Assembly (NCBI GenBank): GCA_029987315.1
Contig: DALTVZ010000043.1
Location: forward strand, 1-13,134
DNA: 13,134 nucleotides
Reading direction: 5' to 3'
DNA from: Methanocorpusculum sp.
GTDB taxonomy: Archaea > Halobacteriota > Methanomicrobia > Methanomicrobiales > Methanocorpusculaceae
The notes under the pieces are model-generated. The model worked only from the letters and a program-made list of their open reading frames with translations. It made no database searches and was not told where the DNA came from. A program made the translations under genes and the position numbers. How positions within the stretch are numbered: position 1 is the first letter of the stretch; each line of letters opens with the position of its first letter. Below, in pieces: positions 7,644 to 13,134 of this stretch.

Positions 7644-8354
7644 ATGGAGATTTTTCCGGCGGTGGACGTACTGTCTGGAAACTGTGTCCAGCTTGTCGGC
7701 GGCAACCGTCTGACGGCAACCGTATACGGGACCCCTCTGGACAATGCCAGCCGCTGGTTAAGCGAAGGCGCATCCAATCTCCATATCGTGAATCTGGATG
7801 GTGCATTTGCCGCAAGCAGCACGAATGCGGCAATGATCCGCGAGGTCATCGAGATGACCGATGTCTTCACTCAGGTCGGCGGGGGTATCCGAAGTCTTGA
7901 GGATGCCCGAGGCTGGCTGAACTGCGGGGTCTCACGGATCATCCTGAGCACATTTGCGACGCAAGACCCTTCGGTCATCCAGACCTTAAGTAAGGAGTTT
8001 GGCAGTGAACGGATCATGGCAGGCGTGGATGCACGCCGGGGAGAGATCGCTGTTTCAGGTTGGCAGGAGCTTGCCGGAGACTTCATCGGCTGGGCTGAAA
8101 AGTTCGAAGAGCTCGGTGCCGGATCCCTTCTCTACACCAATGTGGATGTGGAAGGAAAGCAGGCCGGTATCGACAGCGATCCGGTCAAAAAGCTTCTGGA
8201 CGCGGTAAACATACCAGTCATCGTCGCCGGAGGCGTTACGACGCCTCAGGACGTGTCCTGCTTGAAGCGGTTGGGTGCGTCAGGGTGTGTTCTTGGATCT
8301 GCACTCTACAGCGGACGGATCACTCTCAAAGAAGCATTGGAGGCATCAGTATGA
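7644..8354 (+). CDS. hisA: Phosphoribosylformimino-5-aminoimidazole carboxamide ribotide isomerase
   Basis: A 236-residue (beta-alpha)8 barrel protein. It opens with [10 protein letters not shown]8 and D129 (in AGVDARRG) correspond to the acid/base pair of HisA, and T165 in [10 protein letters not shown] matches the third conserved catalytic position. The phosphate sites [11 protein letters not shown] (77-87) and [13 protein letters not shown] (192-204) and the end loop VLGSALYSG are intact. It performs the Amadori-type ring opening of ProFAR to PRFAR in histidine synthesis. HisF is the paralogous alternative, but the HisA-type C-terminus and [10 protein letters not shown] favour HisA. GGTG lies eight bases upstream of the ATG. 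The stop overlaps the hisB start. Confidence 0.94.
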   Translation: MEIFPAVDVLSGNCVQLVGGNRLTATVYGTPLDNASRWLSEGASNLHIVNLDGAFAASSTNAAMIREVIEMTDVFTQVGGGIRSLEDARGWLNCGVSRIILSTFATQDPSVIQTLSKEFGSERIMAGVDARRGEIAVSGWQELAGDFIGWAEKFEELGAGSLLYTNVDVEGKQAGIDSDPVKKLLDAVNIPVIVAGGVTTPQDVSCLKRLGASGCVLGSALYSGRITLKEALEASV

Positions 8355-8932
8355 GATCAGTGGAAAAAACCAGACAGACAAAAGAAACCAACATCCGTGT
8401 CGTTTTCGATCCGGACACTCACGGAGCGGTCGAGATCTCCACAGGCATCCCGTTTATGGACCATATGCTCAACGCATTTGCACGCCACGGAGGCTTTGCT
8501 CTCACGATCGAGGCAAAGGGCGACATTGAGGTGGACTATCACCACACGATCGAGGACGTAGGGATCGTTCTTGGGACCGCCGTCAAAGAAGCCGTAGGTG
8601 ATGGACGCGGTATCCGGCGTTTTGCCCATGCGATCATTCCCATGGACGAGTCACGGGCCACCGCGGCACTTGACATCTCAGGCAGAGGCTATCTCGTTAT
8701 GGAAGGAACCTTCACCGGTATCTCCACCGCCGGCATCCCAAACGATCTGTTCGAGCACTTCCTTTACAGTCTTTGTATCAATGCGGGCATCACTGCCCAT
8801 GTGATCTTCTCAGGCGTGAACGATCATCACAAATGTGAAGCGATCTTCAAAGCATTCGGGATCGCCCTAGGTGAAGCGCTGTATGTCCGCCCTGGTCATA
8901 CCGCAGTTCCAAGCACCAAAGGAACACTCTAA
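8351..8932 (+). CDS. hisB: Imidazoleglycerol-phosphate dehydratase
   Basis: A 193-residue monofunctional HisB, the usual length when the phosphatase domain is absent. The metal-binding motifs of both half-repeats are present: [11 protein letters not shown] (residues 61-71) and [14 protein letters not shown] (157-170). [15 protein letters not shown] (35-49) and the C-terminal PSTKGTL are typical too. It dehydrates imidazoleglycerol phosphate to imidazoleacetol phosphate. The ATG at 8351 overlaps the hisA stop (ATGA) and follows GGAGG at 8339-8343; a frame extending upstream to 8285 would overlap hisA by 70 bases and lacks homology. It is the last gene of the mat-his cluster; the other his genes are not in this window. 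Confidence 0.95.
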   Translation: MRSVEKTRQTKETNIRVVFDPDTHGAVEISTGIPFMDHMLNAFARHGGFALTIEAKGDIEVDYHHTIEDVGIVLGTAVKEAVGDGRGIRRFAHAIIPMDESRATAALDISGRGYLVMEGTFTGISTAGIPNDLFEHFLYSLCINAGITAHVIFSGVNDHHKCEAIFKAFGIALGEALYVRPGHTAVPSTKGTL

Positions 8933-8933
8933 T

Positions 8934-8965
8934 ACTTTTTTTCTGAAAGTTCTCTTTGAAGAGAA
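8934..8965 (+). terminator. Oligo-T terminator after hisB, followed by a small hairpin
   Basis: Seven T residues (8936-8942) begin four bases after the hisB stop, a typical archaeal termination signal. Next is a TTCTCT-TTGA-AGAGAA hairpin (8950-8965, 6-bp stem) that could stabilise the transcript end if readthrough occurs. Confidence 0.5.
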
Positions 8966-8988
8966 GTGGGAAGTCCCATAAGAGATTT

Positions 8989-9034
8989 CCCGTATAAAAA
9001 AAACAAGTTGAGCTTGTTTTATGTACGGGTTTTT
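8989..9034. terminator. Bidirectional hairpin terminator between hisB and the histone gene
   Basis: An outer CCCGTA/TACGGG stem (8989-8994 and 9024-9029) encloses an inner AAAACAAG/CTTGTTTT stem (9000-9007 and 9013-9020) with a 5-base loop. On the + strand it is followed by five T residues (9030-9034). On the - strand the inner stem runs straight into eight T residues (complement of 8996-9003), a strong end for the histone transcript. It lies between convergent genes, as expected for a shared terminator. Confidence 0.65.
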
Positions 9035-9065
9035 ATTGACCCGCACACCACACACAAAATTGCGT

Positions 9066-9269
9066 TTATTCTTTCGTGGCGAGGTCAATGTCCTCTGCCT
9101 TAATGGTCTTTCGACCTGCATGCTGAGCGAGTTCGAATGCCTGTTTTGCAATAGCTTCGATGTATGCTTCTGCCTTTGATACTAATGCATCTGCTGCATC
9201 TTCGCCGACACGAACTGCGCCAGCTTTCTTAGCGAGTCTGACGACTGCTGCTTTGGGTAAGTCTGCCAT
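9066..9269 (-). CDS. Archaeal histone (HMf type)
   Basis: A 67-residue single histone-fold protein starting MADLPKAAVVRLAKKAG and ending KTIKAEDIDLATKE. Length, the helix-loop-helix pattern and the RKTIKAEDI segment match HMfA/HMfB histones, which dimerise and wrap DNA in extended stacks. There are no N- or C-terminal tails. ATG at 9269 was preferred over an in-frame TTG at 9281 because MADLPKA is the usual family start and the predicted transcription start leaves room for only a short leader. It is monocistronic, convergent with hisB, and has its own TATA box and terminator. Its exact name among paralogues cannot be set. Confidence 0.95.
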   Translation of the reverse strand: MADLPKAAVVRLAKKAGAVRVGEDAADALVSKAEAYIEAIAKQAFELAQHAGRKTIKAEDIDLATKE

Positions 9270-9298
9270 AATTATTCTCAAACAGAAAATGGTTCAAA

Positions 9299-9311
9299 AT
9301 AATATATATAA
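9299..9311 (-). promoter_or_regulatory. TATA box of the histone gene
   Basis: On the - strand the sequence reads TTATATATATT, centred near 9305, about 36 bases before the histone ATG. A start of transcription about 25 bases downstream gives a leader of roughly 11 bases. The rest of the 9312-9439 gap is AT-rich and holds no gene or further repeat that I can support. Confidence 0.6.
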
Positions 9312-9423
9312 CTATGCAAGAAAAGGAGATTTTTATCATACTAAAGGTATTTAGGGGCTGTTTTAGATTTTTCTTTTGCATTGTGGTCGGATTTTCGATT
9401 GGGGTTTTATTTTTGGCACGATA

Positions 9424-9433
9424 GCTAAAAAGA
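9424..9433 (-). terminator. Short oligo-T tract after mtxX
   Basis: On the - strand the stop codon is followed within about ten bases by CTCTTTTTAGC (T5 complement of 9427-9431). This is a weak but plausible archaeal terminator; no strong hairpin accompanies it. Confidence 0.3.
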
Positions 9434-9439
9434 GCTTGA

Positions 9440-10195
9440 TTATCGATTATTTTTGCGCACCAAAGCGGCGGTCAGGTTGAGGGCTGGGACATATCCGAGG
9501 GATGCGCGCGAACTATCGATAAATATGCCCTGAATATTCGTAATGGGCGCACCATGCCCGATTCCGGCTCCAAGAAAGGTAAGTGTGCGAAAAATCAGGT
9601 TCCCGGATATGCCGTCTGGAGCAATAATCAGACCGCAGTCTTTCACCGCAGACTCGATCAAGATCTCCCCGTGAACTGCCCCGGTTTCTTCAGCGACCTG
9701 GATTGCTTCATGTATAGATCTGTCTATAATCGGGTGCCGGCCGATGTCCCCGATCCTCCCTCCGGAAAGGATGGCCGTCTTCTCCGGGAGCCCAAAGGTC
9801 TTCGCAAGTTTTCGCCCGCGGACCACCAGATCCACCTTCTCTTCAACGGTCCATCCTTCATCAACACCGACCGGTGCAAGGAAAAAGCGTTCGCCGCGTA
9901 CCGTCTCGAGAAGAGCGATGCGTTCCAAACGAGAGACACCGTATGCCTTCTTCAGATAACGGAGCGTTTCGTTTGCCGGAAGTGTCCCCCGAACTGCTCC
10001 CTGGATCTTTCCTGCAAGGAGATCGTCGATGAGCGCGACCTCCGGATGATCCGAGACGACCGAGCCAACATAGGCCGACTCTGTGAGTGGCGACTTAGAA
10101 TAGCAGAGGATCCGAAGCTCCTCTGATGCGACCTGGTTTGCACTGGTCAAAACCTTTTCATCGTCACAGCCGCATCCGATCCCAAGCGTGATCAT
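9440..10195 (-). CDS. mtxX: MtxX family protein (methanogenesis marker protein 4)
   Basis: A 251-residue protein recognised as the MtxX/methanogenesis marker 4 family, confined to methanogens and relatives. It was once named as a methyltransferase subunit from gene context, and its reaction is unknown. The sequence looks like the phosphate acetyl/butyryltransferase fold: [16 protein letters not shown] (residues 146-161) and near the C-terminus [20 protein letters not shown] (192-211), resembling the PD-x-GN-x2-YK region of phosphotransacetylases. No membrane segment or signal peptide; cytoplasmic. Its ATG overlaps the stop of the upstream marker 2 gene (ATGA), so the two are translationally coupled. 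It is the last gene of the unit. Family call fairly firm; function unknown. Confidence 0.82.
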   Translation of the reverse strand: MITLGIGCGCDDEKVLTSANQVASEELRILCYSKSPLTESAYVGSVVSDHPEVALIDDLLAGKIQGAVRGTLPANETLRYLKKAYGVSRLERIALLETVRGERFFLAPVGVDEGWTVEEKVDLVVRGRKLAKTFGLPEKTAILSGGRIGDIGRHPIIDRSIHEAIQVAEETGAVHGEILIESAVKDCGLIIAPDGISGNLIFRTLTFLGAGIGHGAPITNIQGIFIDSSRASLGYVPALNLTAALVRKNNR

Positions 10196-11187
10196 ACCGT
10201 AGTTATATTGGTTATACCCTCAACACAGAAGTTGAAGAGTGTGGCCGTATCTTTTCCTTTCTGGAGAATGAGTTTGTGAGTGTCGGTCACGGTCCCGATG
10301 ACCTGAGCCGCCATATTGACTTTTCTAAACAGCTGACAGACTGCTTCAACAGAAGACTGGTTCGCGGTCACAATGAATCCCATACCAGGATACATCCGCA
10401 CCCACTGCTCAAAAGTGATGCCGAGCTTCTCAAGGTCGGGACGCGGGATCGCTTCAAGATCGATCAGACCGCCAGCATTACTGGACTCAAGAAGCATCCC
10501 AAGGGTCCCGATGATCCCGGGATTCGATATGTCTTTTCCTGCGGTCAGCAGATGACGTTCGCCGAATGTCTTCATAACAGCGATCTGAGATCTAAGGAGT
10601 TTTGGCTCCTTCATCGTGACCGAGTCCCAGTTCATACGAGCATTCGGGTGGATCCTTCCGTTAAGATCGATCGCGACGATGATGGCATCCCCCAGCTCTG
10701 CGGTCGTACTGTAGATCACATTGTCCAGCTCGGCGATCCCGAGGATGGAAACATCGATGGCATTGTGGGGTGCATCAGGGTGGAGATGGCCGCCGACCAC
10801 CGGCACGTCAAAGGCCTTGGCTGCATCGCACATCCCATGAGTGACCTTGTCCATGAGTTCATCATCCACGGCAGAAAGAACATCCACCATCGCGATCGGG
10901 CGGCCGCCCATAGCTGCGATATCATGGATATTTACAAGGATCGAACAGTATCCTGCCCAATAGGGATCAAGATCCATCAGCTGGTTCCATATACCGTCAG
11001 CTGCCAGGAGAAGAGCCGAATGACCGTTTCGGATCACGGCAGCATCCTCACCGTAGGAAGCAATAACATCAATGTTTTCGATGTGAAGCGTTTTTACAAG
11101 ATTGCCGATCGCTTTTTTGCGTCGTACGCCGTCATATTTTCGAACAGCGTCAGCAATGGACTCGGGGGTATATGTATCTGGAGACAT
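10192..11187 (-). CDS. AIR synthase-related protein (methanogenesis marker protein 2)
   Basis: A 331-residue protein of the PurM/ThiL/SelD/HypE-like superfamily, matching the methanogen-specific marker 2 group. Motifs in order: YGEDAAVI (residues 45-52, the GDDAAV-type nucleotide/metal loop), LLAADG (60-65), NIHDIAAMGGRPIAMVDVL (86-104), VVGGHLH (130-136) and, in the C-terminal domain, GKDISNPGIIGTLGMLLE (217-234). Superfamily members use ATP to activate an amide, phosphate or thiocarboxylate group; the substrate here is unknown. The ATG at 11187 has an excellent ribosome binding site, AGGTGATC (complement of 11196-11203), eight bases away. Coupled to mtxX by an ATGA overlap. Not PurM or ThiL proper: the motifs are diverged and no purine or thiamine genes lie nearby. 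Confidence 0.82.
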   Translation of the reverse strand: MSPDTYTPESIADAVRKYDGVRRKKAIGNLVKTLHIENIDVIASYGEDAAVIRNGHSALLLAADGIWNQLMDLDPYWAGYCSILVNIHDIAAMGGRPIAMVDVLSAVDDELMDKVTHGMCDAAKAFDVPVVGGHLHPDAPHNAIDVSILGIAELDNVIYSTTAELGDAIIVAIDLNGRIHPNARMNWDSVTMKEPKLLRSQIAVMKTFGERHLLTAGKDISNPGIIGTLGMLLESSNAGGLIDLEAIPRPDLEKLGITFEQWVRMYPGMGFIVTANQSSVEAVCQLFRKVNMAAQVIGTVTDTHKLILQKGKDTATLFNFCVEGITNITTV

Positions 11188-11240
11188 GGTTTATGGATCA
11201 CCTCTTGAAAATGAAGGGACTGGAATTCTTTCTGTCCCTT

Positions 11241-11263
11241 GATACGTATCTTGTCTATTTATT
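11241..11263 (-). promoter_or_regulatory. Promoter of mmp2-mtxX with a perfect palindrome after the TATA box
   Basis: Read on the - strand, AATAAATAG (complement of 11255-11263) is a plausible TATA box, placing the transcription start near 11232 and giving a leader of about 45 bases with a strong ribosome binding site. Between TATA and start lies the perfect 10-bp palindrome GATACGTATC (11241-11250), a typical repressor position. A 7-bp inverted repeat, AAGGGAC-N13-GTCCCTT (11214-11240), covers the expected start and early leader. Confidence 0.45.
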
Positions 11264-11276
11264 CCCTCTCTGTAAT

Positions 11277-11285
11277 GATAATATC
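11277..11285. promoter_or_regulatory. Second GATA/TATC dyad in the divergent promoter region
   Basis: GATAATATC has the same GATA...TATC arms as the palindrome at 11241-11250, with one central base instead of two. The two centres are about 36 bp apart. It sits between the mmp2 and trmB promoters and could be a second regulator site; short AT-rich dyads also arise by chance. Confidence 0.3.
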
Positions 11286-11310
11286 TGTGTTTGGGCAGAC
11301 CCGACCTTGG

Positions 11311-11321
11311 GTTAATTATAT
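11311..11321 (+). promoter_or_regulatory. TATA box of the TrmB-family gene
   Basis: GTTAATTATAT, centred near 11317, lies about 43 bases before the ATG at 11360. A start near 11342 would leave a leader of about 18 bases with no clear ribosome binding site. Confidence 0.45.
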
Positions 11322-11359
11322 CATCAGGTATGGAAAATAGTTAGCTGTTGACGTGCTGT

Positions 11360-12118
11360 ATGGTCGAGGATACAATTTTAGTACAATTGAAAGAGATCGG
11401 AATGAGCGGATATGAAGCGAAGGTGTATCTCGCACTTATCAGCATGAATTCCGCAAGTCCCCGAGAACTTCACGAGGCAACAGAAATCCCCCGAGGAAGA
11501 GTGTATGAAACACTCACGGTCCTCGAGAAAAAAGGATTTATCGTCTCAAATATGCAATCACCGGTCCGTTACAGGATCGCAGATATTCCTCAAACCATCG
11601 AACGTCTCAAGCATGAAGTCATAGCCAGATATGACATCCTGGGTATCACTCTTCAAGCCAGTGCTGCTCCCATAGAACCTGACCTGCTTACTCGGACCTA
11701 TACCATCCAAACCGAGTGGGGGGTCAAAAACCACATCCGTTTGCTTCTCAAAACGACAAAAAACGAGCTCATCATCTTCTCCGACGACCCACATTTTTAC
11801 GAGCGCTATATAGACGAACTTACGTTGTCAGCAAAACGCATCAAAATCAACAGTGTTGTCAGTGACGCGAGATCCGCAAAGAAGATACCTTTCCCCTCCT
11901 ATCTTGCAGATAGAGACACAAAAGAACTCCTCTTCGATATACCGATCATGAAGAAAACGGGCATAATGACAAAAGCGATTATCTATTCAGATAGAAAAGA
12001 GGTGCTTGCAGTGTATGAACGGGAGGGAAAAGAGGAGGCACTTTTCATGAAAAACAGCATCTATACCGATTTCATCGCCCGGGCCGTTATGAAAACTCAA
12101 ATGAACATCCCGGCATAA
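11360..12118 (+). CDS. TrmB-family transcriptional regulator
   Basis: A 252-residue DNA-binding protein. The N-terminal winged helix-turn-helix (about residues 10-75) reads LKEIGMSGYEAKVYLALISM then SPRELHEATEIPRGRVYETLTVLEKKGFI, the standard TrmB pattern. The remaining ~150 residues (with NELIIFSDDPHFYERYIDEL and a mixed alpha/beta C-terminus) fit the TrmB effector domain; the ligand cannot be read. TrmB proteins repress or activate sugar and central metabolic genes in archaea. ATG at 11360 was chosen over an in-frame TTG at 11348, since the conserved region begins just after it; neither has a clear ribosome binding site. It is transcribed divergently from mmp2-mtxX, which together with the dyads between them makes that operon a candidate target. 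Confidence 0.88.
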   Translation: MVEDTILVQLKEIGMSGYEAKVYLALISMNSASPRELHEATEIPRGRVYETLTVLEKKGFIVSNMQSPVRYRIADIPQTIERLKHEVIARYDILGITLQASAAPIEPDLLTRTYTIQTEWGVKNHIRLLLKTTKNELIIFSDDPHFYERYIDELTLSAKRIKINSVVSDARSAKKIPFPSYLADRDTKELLFDIPIMKKTGIMTKAIIYSDRKEVLAVYEREGKEEALFMKNSIYTDFIARAVMKTQMNIPA

Positions 12119-12127
12119 TTTTTTTTT
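12119..12127 (+). terminator. T9 terminator directly after the TrmB-family stop codon
   Basis: Nine T residues follow the TAA without a gap, a strong archaeal oligo-T terminator. No long hairpin precedes it. Confidence 0.6.
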
Positions 12128-12168
12128 AGGAACGTGCACAGCACCCTTTCAAAGGCTTTTCCCAACCG

Positions 12169-12178
12169 TTATTATCTA
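12169..12178 (+). promoter_or_regulatory. TATA box of rfcL
   Basis: TTATTATCTA is centred about 33 bases before the rfcL ATG. With initiation 25-27 bases downstream the transcript would begin within a few bases of the ATG, consistent with a leaderless or near-leaderless mRNA; no ribosome binding site is visible. Confidence 0.45.
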
Positions 12179-12204
12179 AAGACGACCATACTACACTAAC
12201 GAAT

Positions 12205-13134
12205 ATGGACTGGACAGAGAAGTACCGCCCGATGCATCTTGCCGATATTTTAGGCAATGGATCTGCGGTCAGACAGATAGTTGATTGGGCACGAAACTGG
12301 ACGCCGGAGTCACGTCCTCTTCTTTTCACGGGAAAGCCGGGTATTGGAAAAACCTCGGCAGCTCTGGCTCTTGCCCGCGATATGGACTGGGAGGTGCTGG
12401 AGCTCAACGCGTCTGACGCCCGCACGAAAACGATCATTGAGCGGGTCGCCGGAAACTCGTCAACTACGGCAAGTCTGTTTGGTGCCGGGCGAAAACTGAT
12501 CGTGATCGACGAGGTGGATAACCTCGAAGGAAATGCGGATCGTGGAGGGGCCCGGGCGATCGCGGATATTCTCAAAGAGGCAAAGCAGCCGATCGTTTTG
12601 ATCGCGAATGATGCATACGGCGTCTCGGACTCGATCCGCAGACTCTGTGATCCGGTGCCATTTCGGGCGATCACGGGATCAACGCTGCAGAAACGGATGA
12701 AGGAGATCTGCCGGTTCGAGGATATCGCCTGCGGGGATGACGCACTGACGGCGATCTCGGAGAGTTCGGCCGGCGATATGCGAACAGCGGTGAACATGCT
12801 GTTTGGCTCTTCGACCGGGAAGACGAGTCTGTCTGCCGAGGATATCAACACCGCACAGAAGGATGAACGGGCAACGATCTTTGATCTGGTGGGCGGGGTC
12901 TTTGCAGGAGCGCCTGACCGGGAGTTGCAGAAGCTTTCGTTTGCATGCGATGAAAAGCCGGACTCGGTGATGCAGTGGGTCGAGGAGTCGATTCCGCTGA
13001 TGCATGACCCTGAACGGCGCCTTAGGGCATACGGCAGGATCTCGCGGGCCGATGTGTATCTCGGGCGAACGATGCGGCGCCAGTACTTCACCCTCTGGCG
13101 ATATGCCTCGTCGATGATGACACTTGGGGTCGCC
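12205..13134 (+). CDS. rfcL: Replication factor C large subunit (clamp loader), N-terminal 310 residues
   Basis: The frame opens with ATG at 12205 (MDWTEKYRPMHLADILGN, the RFC box II type start of archaeal RfcL) and stays open to the right edge, so the C-terminus is missing. An AAA+ ATPase: Walker A GKPGIGKT (residues 43-50), ELNASDARTK just after it, Walker B VIDEVD (100-105), LIANDAYGVSDSIRRLCDP as the sensor 1 region, and SSAGDMRTAVNML in the lid. With small RFC subunits it loads the PCNA sliding clamp at primer-template junctions. The complete protein is usually well over 400 residues with a lysine-rich PCNA-binding tail, so about a third is not visible. It is independent of the upstream regulator, which ends in its own T9 tract. 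Confidence 0.95.
   Translation, partial: MDWTEKYRPMHLADILGNGSAVRQIVDWARNWTPESRPLLFTGKPGIGKTSAALALARDMDWEVLELNASDARTKTIIERVAGNSSTTASLFGAGRKLIVIDEVDNLEGNADRGGARAIADILKEAKQPIVLIANDAYGVSDSIRRLCDPVPFRAITGSTLQKRMKEICRFEDIACGDDALTAISESSAGDMRTAVNMLFGSSTGKTSLSAEDINTAQKDERATIFDLVGGVFAGAPDRELQKLSFACDEKPDSVMQWVEESIPLMHDPERRLRAYGRISRADVYLGRTMRRQYFTLWRYASSMMTLGVA

Noticed and set aside
8285..8350. Upstream extension of hisB to an ATG at 8285
   Set aside because: It would overlap hisA by 70 bases; the HisB family start and GGAGG at 8339-8343 support ATG at 8351.
9270..9281. TTG start four codons upstream in the histone gene
   Set aside because: The usual HMf start is MADLPKA; the TTG lies at or before the predicted transcription start.
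9312..9439. A possible small gene or RNA in the AT-rich gap upstream of the histone gene
   Set aside because: No open frame with a ribosome binding site, no tRNA-like cloverleaf and no strong stem was found.
10276..11208. Open frame of 310 codons on the + strand opposite the marker 2 gene
   Set aside because: The - strand carries a clear PurM-like protein with an excellent ribosome binding site; the + strand product has no recognisable motif.
12126..13091. Long open frame (321 codons) on the - strand
   Set aside because: It is antisense to rfcL, whose + strand translation has full RFC motifs; the - strand product is serine/arginine-rich, low in family-like features, and reflects codon bias.
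1..13134. CRISPR arrays, insertion sequences, integrases, defence genes
   Set aside because: No regularly spaced repeats, terminal inverted repeats, transposase or nuclease motifs were seen; all large frames belong to core metabolic or information-processing families.

Overview
The window reads as a chromosomal segment of a methanogenic euryarchaeon, most likely a Methanomicrobiales relative such as Methanocorpusculum (inference). The reasons are an HMf-type histone, the large subunit of archaeal clamp loader RFC, an archaeal-type S-adenosylmethionine synthetase, two genes of the 'methanogenesis marker' class, archaeal promoters (TATA boxes with short leaders) and strong GGAGG/GGTGAT ribosome binding sites. 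Nothing looks mobile: no insertion sequence, integrase, CRISPR array, tRNA or rRNA was seen.

Layout. (1) 2-5395, + strand: an operon korD(partial)-korA-korB-korC-sucC-sucD-dacZ in which every junction is a 4-base overlap (TTGA or ATGA). It encodes the four subunits of 2-oxoglutarate:ferredoxin oxidoreductase, both subunits of succinyl-CoA synthetase, and a DisA_N-type diadenylate cyclase. The first six make the succinate to succinyl-CoA to 2-oxoglutarate end of the incomplete reductive TCA pathway; the seventh makes c-di-AMP. (2) 5396-5561: terminator, then a promoter carrying interleaved palindromes. (3) 5562-8932, + strand: mat-hisG-hisA-hisB, tightly packed (S-adenosylmethionine synthesis, then three histidine pathway enzymes). 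(4) 8933-9065: trailer with a bidirectional hairpin terminator between convergent genes. (5) 9066-9269, - strand: histone with its own TATA box. (6) 9440-11187, - strand: overlapping pair of methanogenesis marker genes, a PurM/ThiL-like protein (marker 2) and the MtxX/marker 4 protein, which resembles phosphotransacetylases. (7) 11188-11359: divergent promoter region with a perfect 10-bp palindrome and other dyads. (8) 11360-12118, + strand: a TrmB-family regulator facing away from the marker pair. (9) 12205 to the right edge: rfcL, cut off by the window end.

Most genes belong to well-known families. The observations most worth following are the attachment of the c-di-AMP synthase to the 2-oxoglutarate/succinyl-CoA operon, the unusual cysteine spacing in KorD, the overlapping mmp2-mtxX pair, and the palindromic elements at the mat-his and mmp2/trmB promoters. 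I saw no clearly new multi-gene system. No gap between genes exceeds about 175 bases.
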